Assembly (NCBI GenBank): GCA_027924645.1
Contig: BSBN01000047.1
Location: 1,302,001-1,366,000, forward strand
Length of the DNA stretch: 64,000 bases
Source of the DNA: Cunninghamia lanceolata
Lineage: Eukaryota; Streptophyta; Pinopsida; Cupressales; Cupressaceae
Direction of reading: 5' to 3'
Shown here: one piece after another, positions 43,613 to 54,695 of the stretch
Numbering within the stretch: the stretch's first letter is position 1
How the letters are laid out: each line of letters starts with the position of its first letter
Position numbers and translations under genes: made by a program
The notes under the pieces: model-generated
What the model was told of the DNA's origin: nothing
Seen by the model: only the letters and a program-made list of their open reading frames with translations
Database searches by the model: none

Positions 43613-44314
43613 CTCCAGATCATTAAGAACATGGGATATAAAGGACAAGGGGGCATGGGCTTGCATGAACAAGGGATCATGACACCAATACAAGCAACAA
43701 GAAACCACTACTACCATGGGTTAGGGTATGGAAAAATGGAACCAAACCCTATGGAACATGAGTGTACTTTTACCGAGGATGCTAAGGCCTTCCTGGTAAA
43801 TAATGACATCAATGAAGAGTACCATCATGACTCTTTCGCTGACCTTGCCAAGCTATTCAAATCATCCATTTATACCATCTTCACATTATCCTCCATGCCA
43901 TCCACCTCTAATGACCTACCTCTTATATATCCTCAACCAATTGATTGGGACCAACAAGGACCACTCGTCCTTGATGTTGTACAAAACAACGAGGCTCTAG
44001 CTGAATTCATGGGAGTGAGAAATCATTTCCCCTTGGGAGATCATAAAGTAAGATACATCATGGAGCTTAACACTTCTGCTTACTTCAGGGAGACCACCCA
44101 ATATCTTAGTCACACAATGATGAAAATAAAAATAACATCCCCTGGAGAAAACCACTTTGTGGTGCTTTCAGATGATAAAAAAGCAAAAATAAAGGATGTA
44201 TCCTCTGGTGAAAACCTCTTTGAGGTGCTAGAGGATGAGAGATTGGACCTCCCTGCGGTGCCCGAGTTTTATCAAGAAAGATCACCCATATTGGTGGAAG
44301 ACTCACATGAATGA
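43613..44314 (+). pseudogene. G-patch and RT N-terminal linker of the plus-strand Tat element
   Basis: Begins around MGYKGQGGMGLHEQGI (43631), a G-patch, with GLGYGKMEP downstream. Then comes a long linker including GVRNHFPLGDHKVRYIMEL that matches the minus-strand copy. The frame ends at 44314 (SHE then TGA) because a base is missing relative to the minus-strand copy; RT continues in the next frame. Confidence 0.82.
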
Positions 44315-45240
44315 ATATTGGAACAGAGGACAAACCTAAATTTACATACTGAGCTAAATCATTGACATCAAAAGAACAAGAGGCCTTCTTGGATTTCTTC
44401 AAACAAAGAAGCATCAACTTTGCGTGGACCTATGCCGACATGCATGGGCTAGATCTTTCCCTCATAGTTCACCACCTTACAGTACATCCAAATGCAAAAC
44501 CAGTAAGGTAGAAATTGAGAAAGATGAATCTGTAGGTAGCATTACTTGTTAAAGCAGAATTGAAGAAACTGTTAGATGTGGGGTTCGTTCGACCGATAGA
44601 TTACCCTCAATGGGTGTCGAATCTGGTACCAGTTAAGAATGTGATTGGAGGCATCCGTTGTTGTACAGACTTTCGAGACCTCAACAAAACTTGCTCTAAG
44701 GATGATTTCCCTCTTCCTAACATTGACATCATTGTAGATCATACTGTTGGACATGAAATGCTATCACTCATGGATGGATTTTCTAGATATAACCAAATCA
44801 GAATGGCAAAGGAGGATCAACATAAGACATCATTCATAGCACCACGGGGAACCTATTATTGGGTCATGACGCCATTTAGTTTGAAGAATACAGGAGCGAT
44901 ATACCAAAGAGCCATGACAATTATCTTCCATGATTTCTTTCACAAAATAATGGAAGACTATGTAGATGACTTATTGGGAAAATCAAAGACAAGAGAAGAA
45001 CATTTAGATGTGCTAGCTAAGATCTTTGACTGATTGGAACAATACAATGTAAGACTGAACCCCAAGAAGTGTGTCTTTGGAGTAACCTCCGAGAAACTCC
45101 TAGGATACATAGTGTCAAGAAGGGGAATAGAAGTCGATCCTAATAAAGTTAAAGCCATAAAGGAAATGCCTTCTCCTATGACACTTAAGTAGCTTAGAAG
45201 CCTTCAAGGGAAGTTACAGTCTATTCGTTGATTCATAGCA
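44315..45240 (+). pseudogene. Reverse transcriptase of the plus-strand Tat element
   Basis: Frame changes at about 44311. Motifs: FVRPIDYPQWVSNLVPV, CCTDFRDLNKTCSKDDF, LMDGFSRYNQI, TPFSLKNTGAIYQRAM and catalytic YVDDLLGKS (about 44957-44983). Stops: TGA at a YRA position (44351), TAG after PVR, TAG after MNL, TGA after IFD and TAG after MTLK. The minus-strand copy has Arg, Gln, Gln, Arg and Gln at these points. Confidence 0.88.
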
Positions 45241-46400
45241 CAACTTGCCAATAAGTGTTAGCCTTTGCAGCAGCTTCTGAAGAAAAATATAGCTTTTCAG
45301 TGGGATAACGACTGTCAATTGGCTTTCGAACAATTGAAGAAGTACCTTGCTAACCCACCAGTCCTCATGCCACCGAGATTAGGACAACCTCTTCTCCTTT
45401 ATATATTAGCAACATAAACAGCAGTTGGGGCTTTATTGGCACAACATGACGAACAAGGAAAGGAGAGGGTTATTTATTATATTAGCCACACATTCGTAAC
45501 TTATGAGCTTAACTACACACCTATAGAGCGAGCATGTCTAGTAGTGATCTTTACTTCTCAAAAGTTAAGACACTACATGATTAACCACAAAATGAAGCTC
45601 ATCACAAAAATAGATCTATTGAAATATCTCTTAAGCAAAGTGACTCTTACAAGAAGGACAACAAAATGGGTAATGATCTTGAGTGAGTTAGATATTGAGT
45701 ATATGGAAAGAAAATCCATCAAAGGATAGGTTATTGTAGATTAGTTAGCAGATGCTCCCATCCTAGTAGAGCATCCATTGTTATTTGAGTTTCCAGATGA
45801 GTCCATATTGACAGTTGTACCAACAGAAAACATGTGGAAAATGTACTTTGATGGGTCTTATACTCGTCGCGGCTCGGGGGTAGGTCTTTTATTTGTAACC
45901 CCTCAAGGAGACACAATCCCCAAGTCATACAAGATCACATTTCCATGTACTAACAATGTAGCTGAATAAGAGGCCCTCATCATAGGACTCTACATGGCAA
46001 TCAAGTGGAAAATCAAGAAACTGATAGTATATGGTGATTCCCAATTGGTCATTCGATAGGTGACTAATGAGTATAAAACAAAATATGACAAGCTCCTACC
46101 TTACAAGAGGATGGTAGATGACTTCAAGGATTATTTTTACGACATCCACTTTGAACAGGTTCCAAGGCTCAACAATAAAGTACCTGATGCAATGGCCACC
46201 ATAAGGTCATTAGTTGACATACAAACAAATAGCAAGATGTGTGAATTCCTGATAGAAGAACTTCCTATACTTGCTTATGATGTTCCACAATCTGAGCTTG
46301 TATGTGACATCGTTGGTCCTTTATCCCCATGGTATCAACAAACCTACATGTACCTTCATGACAACATCCTTCCACCTAACCTAACATCTACACAATGAAA
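45241..46400 (+). pseudogene. Tandem RNase H domains of the plus-strand Tat element
   Basis: First RNase H: FEQLKKYLANPPVL, VGALLAQHDEQGKE, YELNYTPIERAC and LRHYMINHKMKL. After stops at KG(TAG)VIVD(TAG)LA comes the second, plant-type RNase H: WKMYFDGSYTRRGSG (Asp), NNVAE(TAA)EALIIGLYMA (Glu), VYGDSQLVIR (Asp) and YKTKYDKLLPYKRMVDDF. This duplicated RNase H is the Tat signature. The stretch ends with LTSTQ followed by TGA. Confidence 0.85.
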
Positions 46401-47586
46401 AGCCTTCATTCACCAAGCATCTCGTTACACCATTATCAGTGACACCTTATATCGAAGGGGTCTAGATGGTACTCTTTTGAGATGTCTTGATTCTCGAGAG
46501 GTTGAGGTTGCCTTGCAAGAAGTACACAAGGGTATCTATGGGGTGCATTCTAGTGGACCAACCTTAGCTAAAAAGATTCTTCGGATAGGATATTATTGGC
46601 CGACTATGGAGAAATATGTGCATAAATTTGTCAACAAGTGCCTACCTTGTTAGAAACATGGAGATCTTATACATGCACCATCACAAGAATTGCAACTGAT
46701 TACAACTCCATGGCCATTTTCACAATGGGGGCTCGACCTTGTAGGTAAGATTCACCCACCATCTTCTAACGACCATAAATTCATCATCACCGCCACTACA
46801 TACTTCACTAAGTGGGTAGAGGCTCTTCCACTTACCATTACCACTGGTATCCAAATTTCCAAATTCATCCTACACTATATAATCTGCTGATACAACATCT
46901 CGCATTACATCATTACGAATAATGGAAAGCCTTTCAAAAACTAAGAGGTTCACACTCTATGCGATAAATTCCATATCCAACATCACTTCTCCATGCCATA
47001 TTACCCGCAAGGTAATGGTCAGGCTGAAGCTTCGAACAAAACTATTTTGTGCATCTTGAAGAAAACAGTCAATGAAGTTGGTCGCGACTGCCATTTGCAG
47101 CTCAATCCCGCCCTATGGGCATATCACACTAGCATTTGTACCCCCACAAGAGCCACACCTTATTCATTAGTGTTTGGTTCCGAAGCCATATTACCTATTG
47201 AGGTCAAGCTCCCTTCTCTTCTCATCTCACTGAAGAATATCATCACTGAGGAGGAATACCGAGTTGCATGGTTGAATGAACTAGAGTTGCTAGATGAAAA
47301 GCACCTAAATGCTCTGAACCATCTTCAGGCTTATCAAAATTGCCTACGGAGAAGTTATAATAAGAAGATCAAGAGCTAGCGATTTGAGGTAGGTGACCTT
47401 GTCCTTTTGGAGAATCAAAAAAACATACAAGACCATCCTAAGAAGGGAAATTTTGATCCTAATTGGTTAGGACCCTTTATCATCACAGCTAGCTACAGAT
47501 CAGGAGCTTATCATCTTTCAACAATAGAGGGGTAGCCTCTATAAGAACCAATGAATAGCATGCACTTGAAAAGGTTCTATGCATGA
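46401..47586 (+). pseudogene. Integrase of the plus-strand Tat element
   Basis: HHCC finger: VHKGIYGVHSSGP ... CLPC(TAG)KHGD. Core: WGLDLVGKIHPP (Asp), IITNNGKPF where the second Asp is replaced by Asn, and GQAEASNKTI (Glu). C-terminal part: KKIKS, TAG, RFEVGDLVLLENQ, PNWLGPF and SMHLKRFYA, then TGA at 47584-47586. Stops also occur at ICYN-equivalent (TGA) and KN(TAG/TAA)EV positions. No chromodomain. Alignment with the minus-strand copy is good throughout. Confidence 0.88.
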
Positions 47587-50032
47587 CCCATCATATATCC
47601 CAAAAATACTAAAAAGAAAAAATGAGTGCTATAAATTCTTCCAATGGCGAAAATCACTCTGGTGACGCATTGGATAAGTACCATGGTGAAAACCTATTTC
47701 AGGTGCCATGCGTAGCAACCAATTCTACCATCTAATAAATCCCTGCATCCATTCACAATCATTTGTATTATTCACATTTCATAGCTTGGAGTTTTCTGCA
47801 TTTAGCCTTGTCATCCACATTTAGCCTTATTATCCCACCCTTCATAGCATCACCCAACAATAAAATCCCAGGGACAGGATTCTTGTATGCTCTTTTGTAC
47901 AGCAAATCCTAAAACTACCAAAACATCATAAAATGTCTTGAAAAAACAACAAACGTCATAAAATGTCTTTAAAAAATCCCTGAAAAACTAGAAAAAGACC
48001 TAAAAAAATCCAAAAACATCATAAACCGTCCTAAAAAAATCCAAAAACTTCATAAAATGTCCTGAAAAAATACCAAAAACATCATAAAACATCCTGAAAA
48101 AATCTAAAAACTTCATAAAATGTCCTGAAAAAATACCAAAAACATCATAAAACGTCCTGAAAGAATCCAAAAAATCATAAAATGTCCTGAAAAAATACCA
48201 AAAAAATCATAAAATGTCTTAAAAAAACTACAAAAAAAAATTAGAATATTCCCCAAAAAACCAAAAAAAATATCCATCAAAAATCCATCCATCACATCAC
48301 TCAAGCAAATCCAATTAAATCATCAAATCATGCCAATCTATCAATCAAAATCACATCACTTGAATCCCATCAATAGCATTAATCCCATCAATCCAAACCT
48401 TCATCATCACCATCATCATCCTCACAAATCAGAACTACATCTTATCCTTATTGTTAAATGCCTTGATCTCATGGATACAGGGTATGTAGGTAGTCTGGTG
48501 TATGAAGGAAATATCCAGATTCAGGCACAAGACGATACCCCTCCTCCATCTTCCATCTTTCTTCTAATCTTCACCAATCATCATCTTCATCCATCTCACA
48601 TTTCTTCTATTATCTATCTCCCACATTATCAATAAACACCTAAAATCCAATCAATTCTTCTAATTCATTCATTCATCCAATCAATTCTTCACATCAATTC
48701 ATGTAAGCAATAAACTCAAATGCAAATCAATCTTTAAAACCATACCAACCAAGTCAATCAATCTTGTCAAATTATCCAATCACAATCAACGGTCTTGATC
48801 CTAATCTTTCATCTTCCACCCTTCTTTCGATCATCCTCTTCTTCATTCATCTCTCACATCATCAATAAACACCATCAGAACTACATCTCATCTCTATCGT
48901 TAAGTGCCTTGATCCCGTAGATATAAGGTATGTAGGCAATCTGGGATATGAAGGAAGTGCCCAGATTTAGGCACGGGTGATACACTTCTTCCATCTTTCA
49001 TCCTTCCTCTAATCTTCACCAATCATCTTCATCCATCTCTCATTTATTCTATCATCTATCCTCCACCAATCAATCCAAACCAATCAAATCAATGCTTCTA
49101 AGTCATCATCATCAATCTTTCAAATCAATTCTACCAATCAATCCAATTCATTCAAATCAATTCTTCTTCAATCACTTCTTCCATTCATTCATCCAATTCT
49201 TCACCATCCAAGAAATCCAAGAAATAAATCCAAATGCAAATCAATCCTTAATCCATACCAATCAAGTTAATCAATCGTGTCAAATTATCCAATCACAATT
49301 AATGGTCTTGATCCTAATCTTGTCGTAAACCGAATCAACTAATCAATCAATCAATCATCATCATCCTTGTGTTGATCTAGGGATATATCGTTCCCCGCCA
49401 TGACAACACTATTATCGTCATCATCAATCAACAATTAATCATTGTCTTATAGCTTGACAGGGGCAATACCTTGTTTGTTTTTGCATCATTTGTGCATGCT
49501 TGCTTGCTTGCTTGTGTGTGTTATCATTTTTATCTTGCATTTGTATCACATCTATATCATTCTAGCTAATATTCATATCTTGTGTATGTTGGAATATCTT
49601 TTTGCATTATCCTTTGCATCTAAGGTCACATCATACCTTTTGTGCATTAGGACTTTAATGCTCTAAGTTTTCTTCCTCATATGTCTAGACAAGGTTGTAT
49701 TACGCTGGGGCACGAGACACATCGTCACCTTGGTCCTCATACCCTGGTGCATAACATCTAGTGCTATATCAAACATCATGATTGCTCACTTTCATTGCAG
49801 CATAACACATCATTTCTTTCTTCTATCCATTTCCTTATCCTTCTACCTTGACCAATCAATTTCATTTCAAGAGCCTACCCGAGTTTGTCCAACCCACCTA
49901 TTCTCGAGGGGGCATCCTCATCCTATTTTTCCATTACCTTCTTTTTTCTCTATCCATACCTTAGCTTCTTTGAAATGATGTTACTCGACATAAATTTCAT
50001 CATCTCGAACATCATCTCAAAGAGGGGCAAAA
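47587..50032 (+). other. 3' UTR of the plus-strand Tat element with tandem repeats
   Basis: About 2.4 kb of non-coding sequence. From about 47917 to 48240 a ~31-bp unit near 'catcataaaatgtcctgaa' plus an A-rich tail recurs about nine or ten times with spacing variants. A larger block ('tcagaactacatct', later 'ggtatgtaggtagtctg') occurs at 48429 and again at 48875, 446 bp apart. The region ends with polypurine tract aaagaggggcaaaa at about 50019-50032. Confidence 0.7.
50019..50032 (+). promoter_or_regulatory. Polypurine tract of the plus-strand Tat element
   Basis: aaagaggggcaaaa immediately before the 3' LTR start TGTAGACACC; the expected plus-strand primer site. Confidence 0.75.
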
Positions 50033-50893
50033 TGTAGACACCTAAAAATGTCCAACGCCTTGTCATTAACATGTTTTCCCCTAGGTACCCATGTCATCAC
50101 CTAATTAGTTAAATAAATTTTATTTATTTGACTAATTTATGTTATCCCCTTTCAATCCCATAATCATATCTTCTATAATTAAATAAATTTTTATTTATTT
50201 AATTATTTATGGCCATTAATTCTCTCTAGTTAAATAATTATTTTTAATTATTTAATTAGTCACTTATCTATTTTTCCTATAATTAAATAAATATTTATTT
50301 ATTAAATTATCTTTCCACATCATCTCTCATCACAAATCCAAAATTAATTAAATAAATCAAATATTTATTTAATTAATAAAATCTTAAATACATCCTCTTG
50401 CTTTCTTTCTAAAATTGCAACTCATGCATATCTAATTAATTTATTTAATTAGATAATTTATCAATTCATCCTCTCATCTTTTTAGGATTTATTTCCTTTA
50501 AAGCAGAAAATTAAATCACTTTCTATCTTTCTAAATCCTATCTCATCTTGTTTTATTTCCTCTTTTGTCTAATAAAGAAAAAATTGAATCAAATCTTATC
50601 TTATCTTATCTTCTTCCCTCCACATCAAAAATCAGCCCTTGTCTATAAATATGGCTTCTCACAAGCCATTTGCGAGGCATTATTGAGTTTTAAGTATCCT
50701 TATTCTGTCGAGTTATCTTCACAACCATTCTCCATCATCTCTTATCAATGTTATGCTGCAATTGTGGCAATCAACATTCGATCATCTAAGTGATCAGTCA
50801 TGCACGCATCACTTTGAGGTATTTGAAGAGTTTGGGCATAGGTAATTACATTTAATTTGTTTTATCTTCATTTGTTCAAATTTCTCAATTACA
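50033..50893 (+). repeat. 3' LTR of the plus-strand Tat element (861 bp)
   Basis: Matches 36105-36961 along its length; differences are mainly transitions. Palindromes are conserved, for example the 15-bp stem at 50343-50377. Ends CAATTACA, followed by TSD cattt. Confidence 0.92.
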
Positions 50894-50898
50894 CATTT
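50894..50898. repeat. Target-site duplication cattt (right)
   Basis: Matches 36100-36104. Confidence 0.88.
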
Positions 50899-52303
50899 AT
50901 TGTTTTAGATTTGTTTTTCAAGTCTTATAATTGTATGAGATTATTTGAAACAGATTCTGTGTCACGGATTCTTCTGCTATGTTCAATTTTTTGTCTTTTG
51001 AATGTGACTCGAGGCTAGAAGTTAAAGGTTTCGAGATAGTAGCTTGGATCAAATTGCAAATCAGACCACATGAGTTGTTTTCATATTAGTTTTGGTCTTT
51101 AAAATTATATAGAGGAATTCTTAGGAGATGTACAAATTTTAGGAATGTATTCTAATATTAACTTTTACCCTTAATGGTCTCACTTGAATTATAGATTGGG
51201 TTTTATATTTTGGTGACAGATGTTTGGTTATTTTAATGCAAATATAAACTATGATCTTAAATTCATATATATAAATCTAAATTTAATTAATACTTAAATT
51301 AAATATGTAAAAAAAAATTCTATAAACATTTTAGCAAAATATCAAAAATTACCTCTTCACTTGAGTAATTGCATCCAAATTTTGATTGATAAAAACTCTC
51401 ATCAAGGCTGTAAGATATAACAACACCCGTAGCACAAATCTATAAGATTTTGACTCCCAGATTCATGAATTTATAACAGATTCGTAAATGTTTTTTCCTT
51501 ATTACATTTTGAACCAGATATCCATGAATTCATAACACAATTGTGCATTAAAGAAATAACTTAATGCTTTCTAAAATTTTAAAAGCCTTGGATGCAAAAT
51601 TAATTGAGTTTTCAAAGTCTTTGTGCTCAGAGATTTGGTTTTCTAACATACTCCATGCATACATATTACATATCTAATGTTTCTCTGCCATGACAAAGAC
51701 TAAATCCAACAAACAAAGGATGGTCCTTGAACGAATTTGCAAGTGTTGAAATACTTAAGAATTTGGGATCTCCAGTGAAGTTTGCTAATTGGTCAAGGTG
51801 TTAGAATGTTGTCAAAAGCATAGAGATGAGATTCAGACTCAGAAGGATTCATTAACCAAGCCAACTCATAATTAAAAAAAGACTCAACTACTTCCAATAA
51901 GGTCACTAACTTGCAAATGAGGGTTTCTTTCTCTCTTTTTAAAGTGGCCAAATCTGATGCTTAGACCCAAAGAATATCAATCAAAGCTAGTTTTGGGCCA
52001 CTGAGAACGCAAATGCGGAAGTTCTATGACTACCTTGGCACTGAGTCTCATAACTCTGGTCCAGGACCCCAAAATCCTAGACACAAAACATGACTATAGT
52101 AAGCATTAAAGATGACTGCATACCTAAGAATTTGGGAATTCAGATTGCATTGATGTTAAGACTCACCATTCTAAAGTTGTGAATAAACAAAAATCTTTGA
52201 CTTAGAGAAATGACTAATTATGAAGTCTTTGAACTTGGGCATCTAATCATTCTCAATGTACTGAAACACTGATTCATAAAATATGTTTATACATTTCAAG
52301 ATT
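50899..52303. other. No recognisable gene
   Basis: AT-rich sequence without credible ORFs. The minus strand could contain the further decayed continuation of the DUF247-like fragment, but I see no motif that proves it. Confidence 0.4.
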
Positions 52304-52640
52304 TTATCTCTTATCCTCTTTATGATCTCCATTTTTTAGTTTTTGAAATAACTTGTCCAGTTGATTTGGTTGTAAAGGGTGAATTTGGGGAATGATACCC
52401 TCACAAATGAATCTAAGCAGTTCTTCTTTGGCTTTTGTTTCTTTGCAATCTAATTTAGTGTCTAATAGCTTTATCAAAACAATTATAGGTATCTGATTTT
52501 CCAGCTTTAGAAAATCAGTCAAAATGTCAAATTAACAAGATTGAATCTTGTTAGTATTGAAAATTGGATGAGAATCCTGTAAAGGTGTGTCTTTCCTACC
52601 ATTCCTAGTTTCCAGAAGTCTCCATATCTCTAGAACAAAG
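52304..52640 (-). pseudogene. DUF247-like gene fragment
   Basis: Minus frame 52304-52522 contains TDFLKLENQIPIIVLIKLL, matching the DUF247 signature in which a short leader precedes 'LENQ(I/L)P' and a hydrophobic helix. Upstream, the same frame shows ILTDF after a stop and a degraded segment to about 52640. DUF247 proteins are plant-specific, usually ~400-500 aa with a C-terminal membrane anchor; only a small N-terminal part is seen here. No start, stop or anchor is identifiable, so it is called a fragment. Confidence 0.6.
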
Positions 52641-54695
52641 CAATATCTTCATAGTTATACTAAAAGAGGTGAGTATAGGTAGTTGTTTTTATGTTCATTG
52701 CAATATCTTCATAGTTATTTTGATATATGATCTTTCTATTCCTCATCATACTTATGCATTTGTAATTGACATTTGCAACAGATAATATGACGGTTGACCC
52801 TCTTTACAATGAAACTTTATTTTGGAGCTTTGTAATTGTCATAATTGACCTGCTCATATTGCTTATAGCTATCTATTTCATTGATAATATTGGCCATTTT
52901 GTAATATCTGCCATCTGCATCTTACTCATGTTGTTTTATTGCTCCACATTTTAGTAACTATGAATTGTTTATCATCTCTCCTTACTTGTTTGTTTCATTG
53001 CTCTTAAGATTTAGAGATCATTCTAGAAGTCAGAGAAGAATTGAAAGAGATTTGTAGTTTTGTGTAATCAAATAATTAAGTTCTTATCTCTTGAATGCAT
53101 GGAGTATACATAGAGAAATAAATGATTCTTTTTGCCTATTAAGAAATGGGAATACCCAAAGCATGGTAAATTTCACTTAGTGATATTTGGAAAAGTGTTT
53201 AAAATAGATTGTCAAGTAGTGGAAGATGTTGTTCAAGTATTGACTGGTTGCAAAATTCTTCAAGAATATACCAGGATGTTGTACTTCTCTGAAGTAGTTA
53301 CTGACAAGGGTCGTTGGTCCTCAGCATTTAACCATATTTTCATGTGTCAAATCCAGGGATGTATCCTTGGCTATCTGCAATTAGGAATCCTACAGTTGCC
53401 AGTTTATCTAACTAACTCTAATGATCTCTATTGATTGAAGAAATTTATGCTACTGATCTATCTTCTATGAAAATGTATTCTAGGAATATTGAAAACAAAG
53501 CTAAAACAATGAATTGCTAATGTAGCTCTATACTATTCCATACAATTGAAACATACATTTATCTATGAGAAAATAGTAACTATCTTTCTAAATAGAATCT
53601 GAAACAGAACAGCAAACAACAGAATCTAAAATAGAATAACAAAACAAACAATACTAGCCTTCTGCCTTGGTGGTGGGAGTGGGCCCTTGCTCCACACCCC
53701 TAGGGCTGAAGACTAAAGCAATGAATCAGCACAAGAAGCTAATATCACAATTCACTTTCAGTCCAATTCTATTAGTACCATTTTGTATTCAGAAAAGTAT
53801 CTATATCAAAATGAGATCACAATAATAATAATTCATCCGTTGCATCTTCTGCTGCTACCTTTTATAAGTTTATATCTAATCCAGTGATGATATATCACTT
53901 ACCCTAACTACTAGTTCATCTATGAGATAGTACCAATCCCTTATTCTACTAATTGTTTAACTATAGAGTAAAAAGTCATGCAATTAAAATAGATTTAGTG
54001 GAACAACAGTCTCACTAAATCTGAGTCTTAGTTTCAAATACAATTGGGCAGCGAGGCCCTGAAATATAGGTACTCATGCAAAATCAAAAAGAGAAATAAA
54101 ACTTCTAGTAGCAAACTAGGGTCTTCATTCGATTACTCAGGTGCTGATTGAGTAATATCTGGAACACCCTAATTACCACTGGAAGTGTATACTAGCAGCA
54201 ACACTGGAAATCTGCATTTGTGTTGAGGAGGCTCTAGAGGTGTGTGCTTTTGTCTACAACTCTAGAGATATGCTTTATGGATTTATGTTCAGCTCCAGAG
54301 ATATGCTCATGACTTCAGTTCATCTTCGGAGATGATTCATCCCCTTATCTCAAAATCTCTCCAATCATATTGGAAAATATTGGAGACTAGTGCAGTATCC
54401 ATATGTCAGCTCTGAAGATTATTAGGACCACCTCCGGAGATGACCAAAATTATCTTTACCCAAACATCTGCACCTGTAGATTCAAAAAGAGAGAATTTTT
54501 GCATATTTCCATTAATTCAATGCACATTAGTCCCTCAATCAGAAATCATGATTTTAAGTAATTCATCTCTCATTAATCATAATTAGAACAATCTTGTTAA
54601 TCTACTTTGGTGGAGTCATTAGGACAACGGAATAAGAAGGAAGGAAAAAGAGGGGTAGAAAGATGTATTTCATGGGTGCTACCTGGCACTCATCA
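52641..54695 (-). other. Probable 3' LTR region of the Athila-like element (ends uncertain)
   Basis: On the minus strand, after the 3' ORF, comes AAGTATGGGGGGATGATG, a gypsy-type polypurine tract (54692-54709), followed by a possible LTR start TGATGAGTGCC at 54695. The other end could not be fixed, and the 5' LTR is outside the window. Two plus-strand frames (52766-52954, 53132-53434) are unrecognised. Confidence 0.4.

Larger units (their letters stand above)
36105..50893 (+). mobile_element. Full-length decayed Tat-type Ty3/gypsy retrotransposon (14.8 kb)
   Basis: Complete element bounded by LTRs 36105-36961 and 50033-50893 and TSD cattt. Order: LTR, PBS, ~3.4 kb leader, gag, protease, G-patch, RT, RNase H, second RNase H, integrase, ~2.4 kb 3' UTR, polypurine tract, LTR. 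The dual RNase H and large non-coding parts fit the Tat lineage (Ogre/Retand relatives). LTRs are roughly 95% identical by eye, so it is older than the 5104-12556 element. All coding parts carry stops, and frames change at the gag boundary and near 44311. It is a close relative of the minus-strand element at 3959-19005. Confidence 0.92.

Noticed and set aside
47917..48240. CRISPR-like array
   Set aside because: Units are contiguous and variable with no unique spacers, in a plant retroelement UTR.
53132..53434. 100-aa plus ORF
   Set aside because: No recognisable domain, AT-rich context, no supporting homologous frame; not called as a gene.
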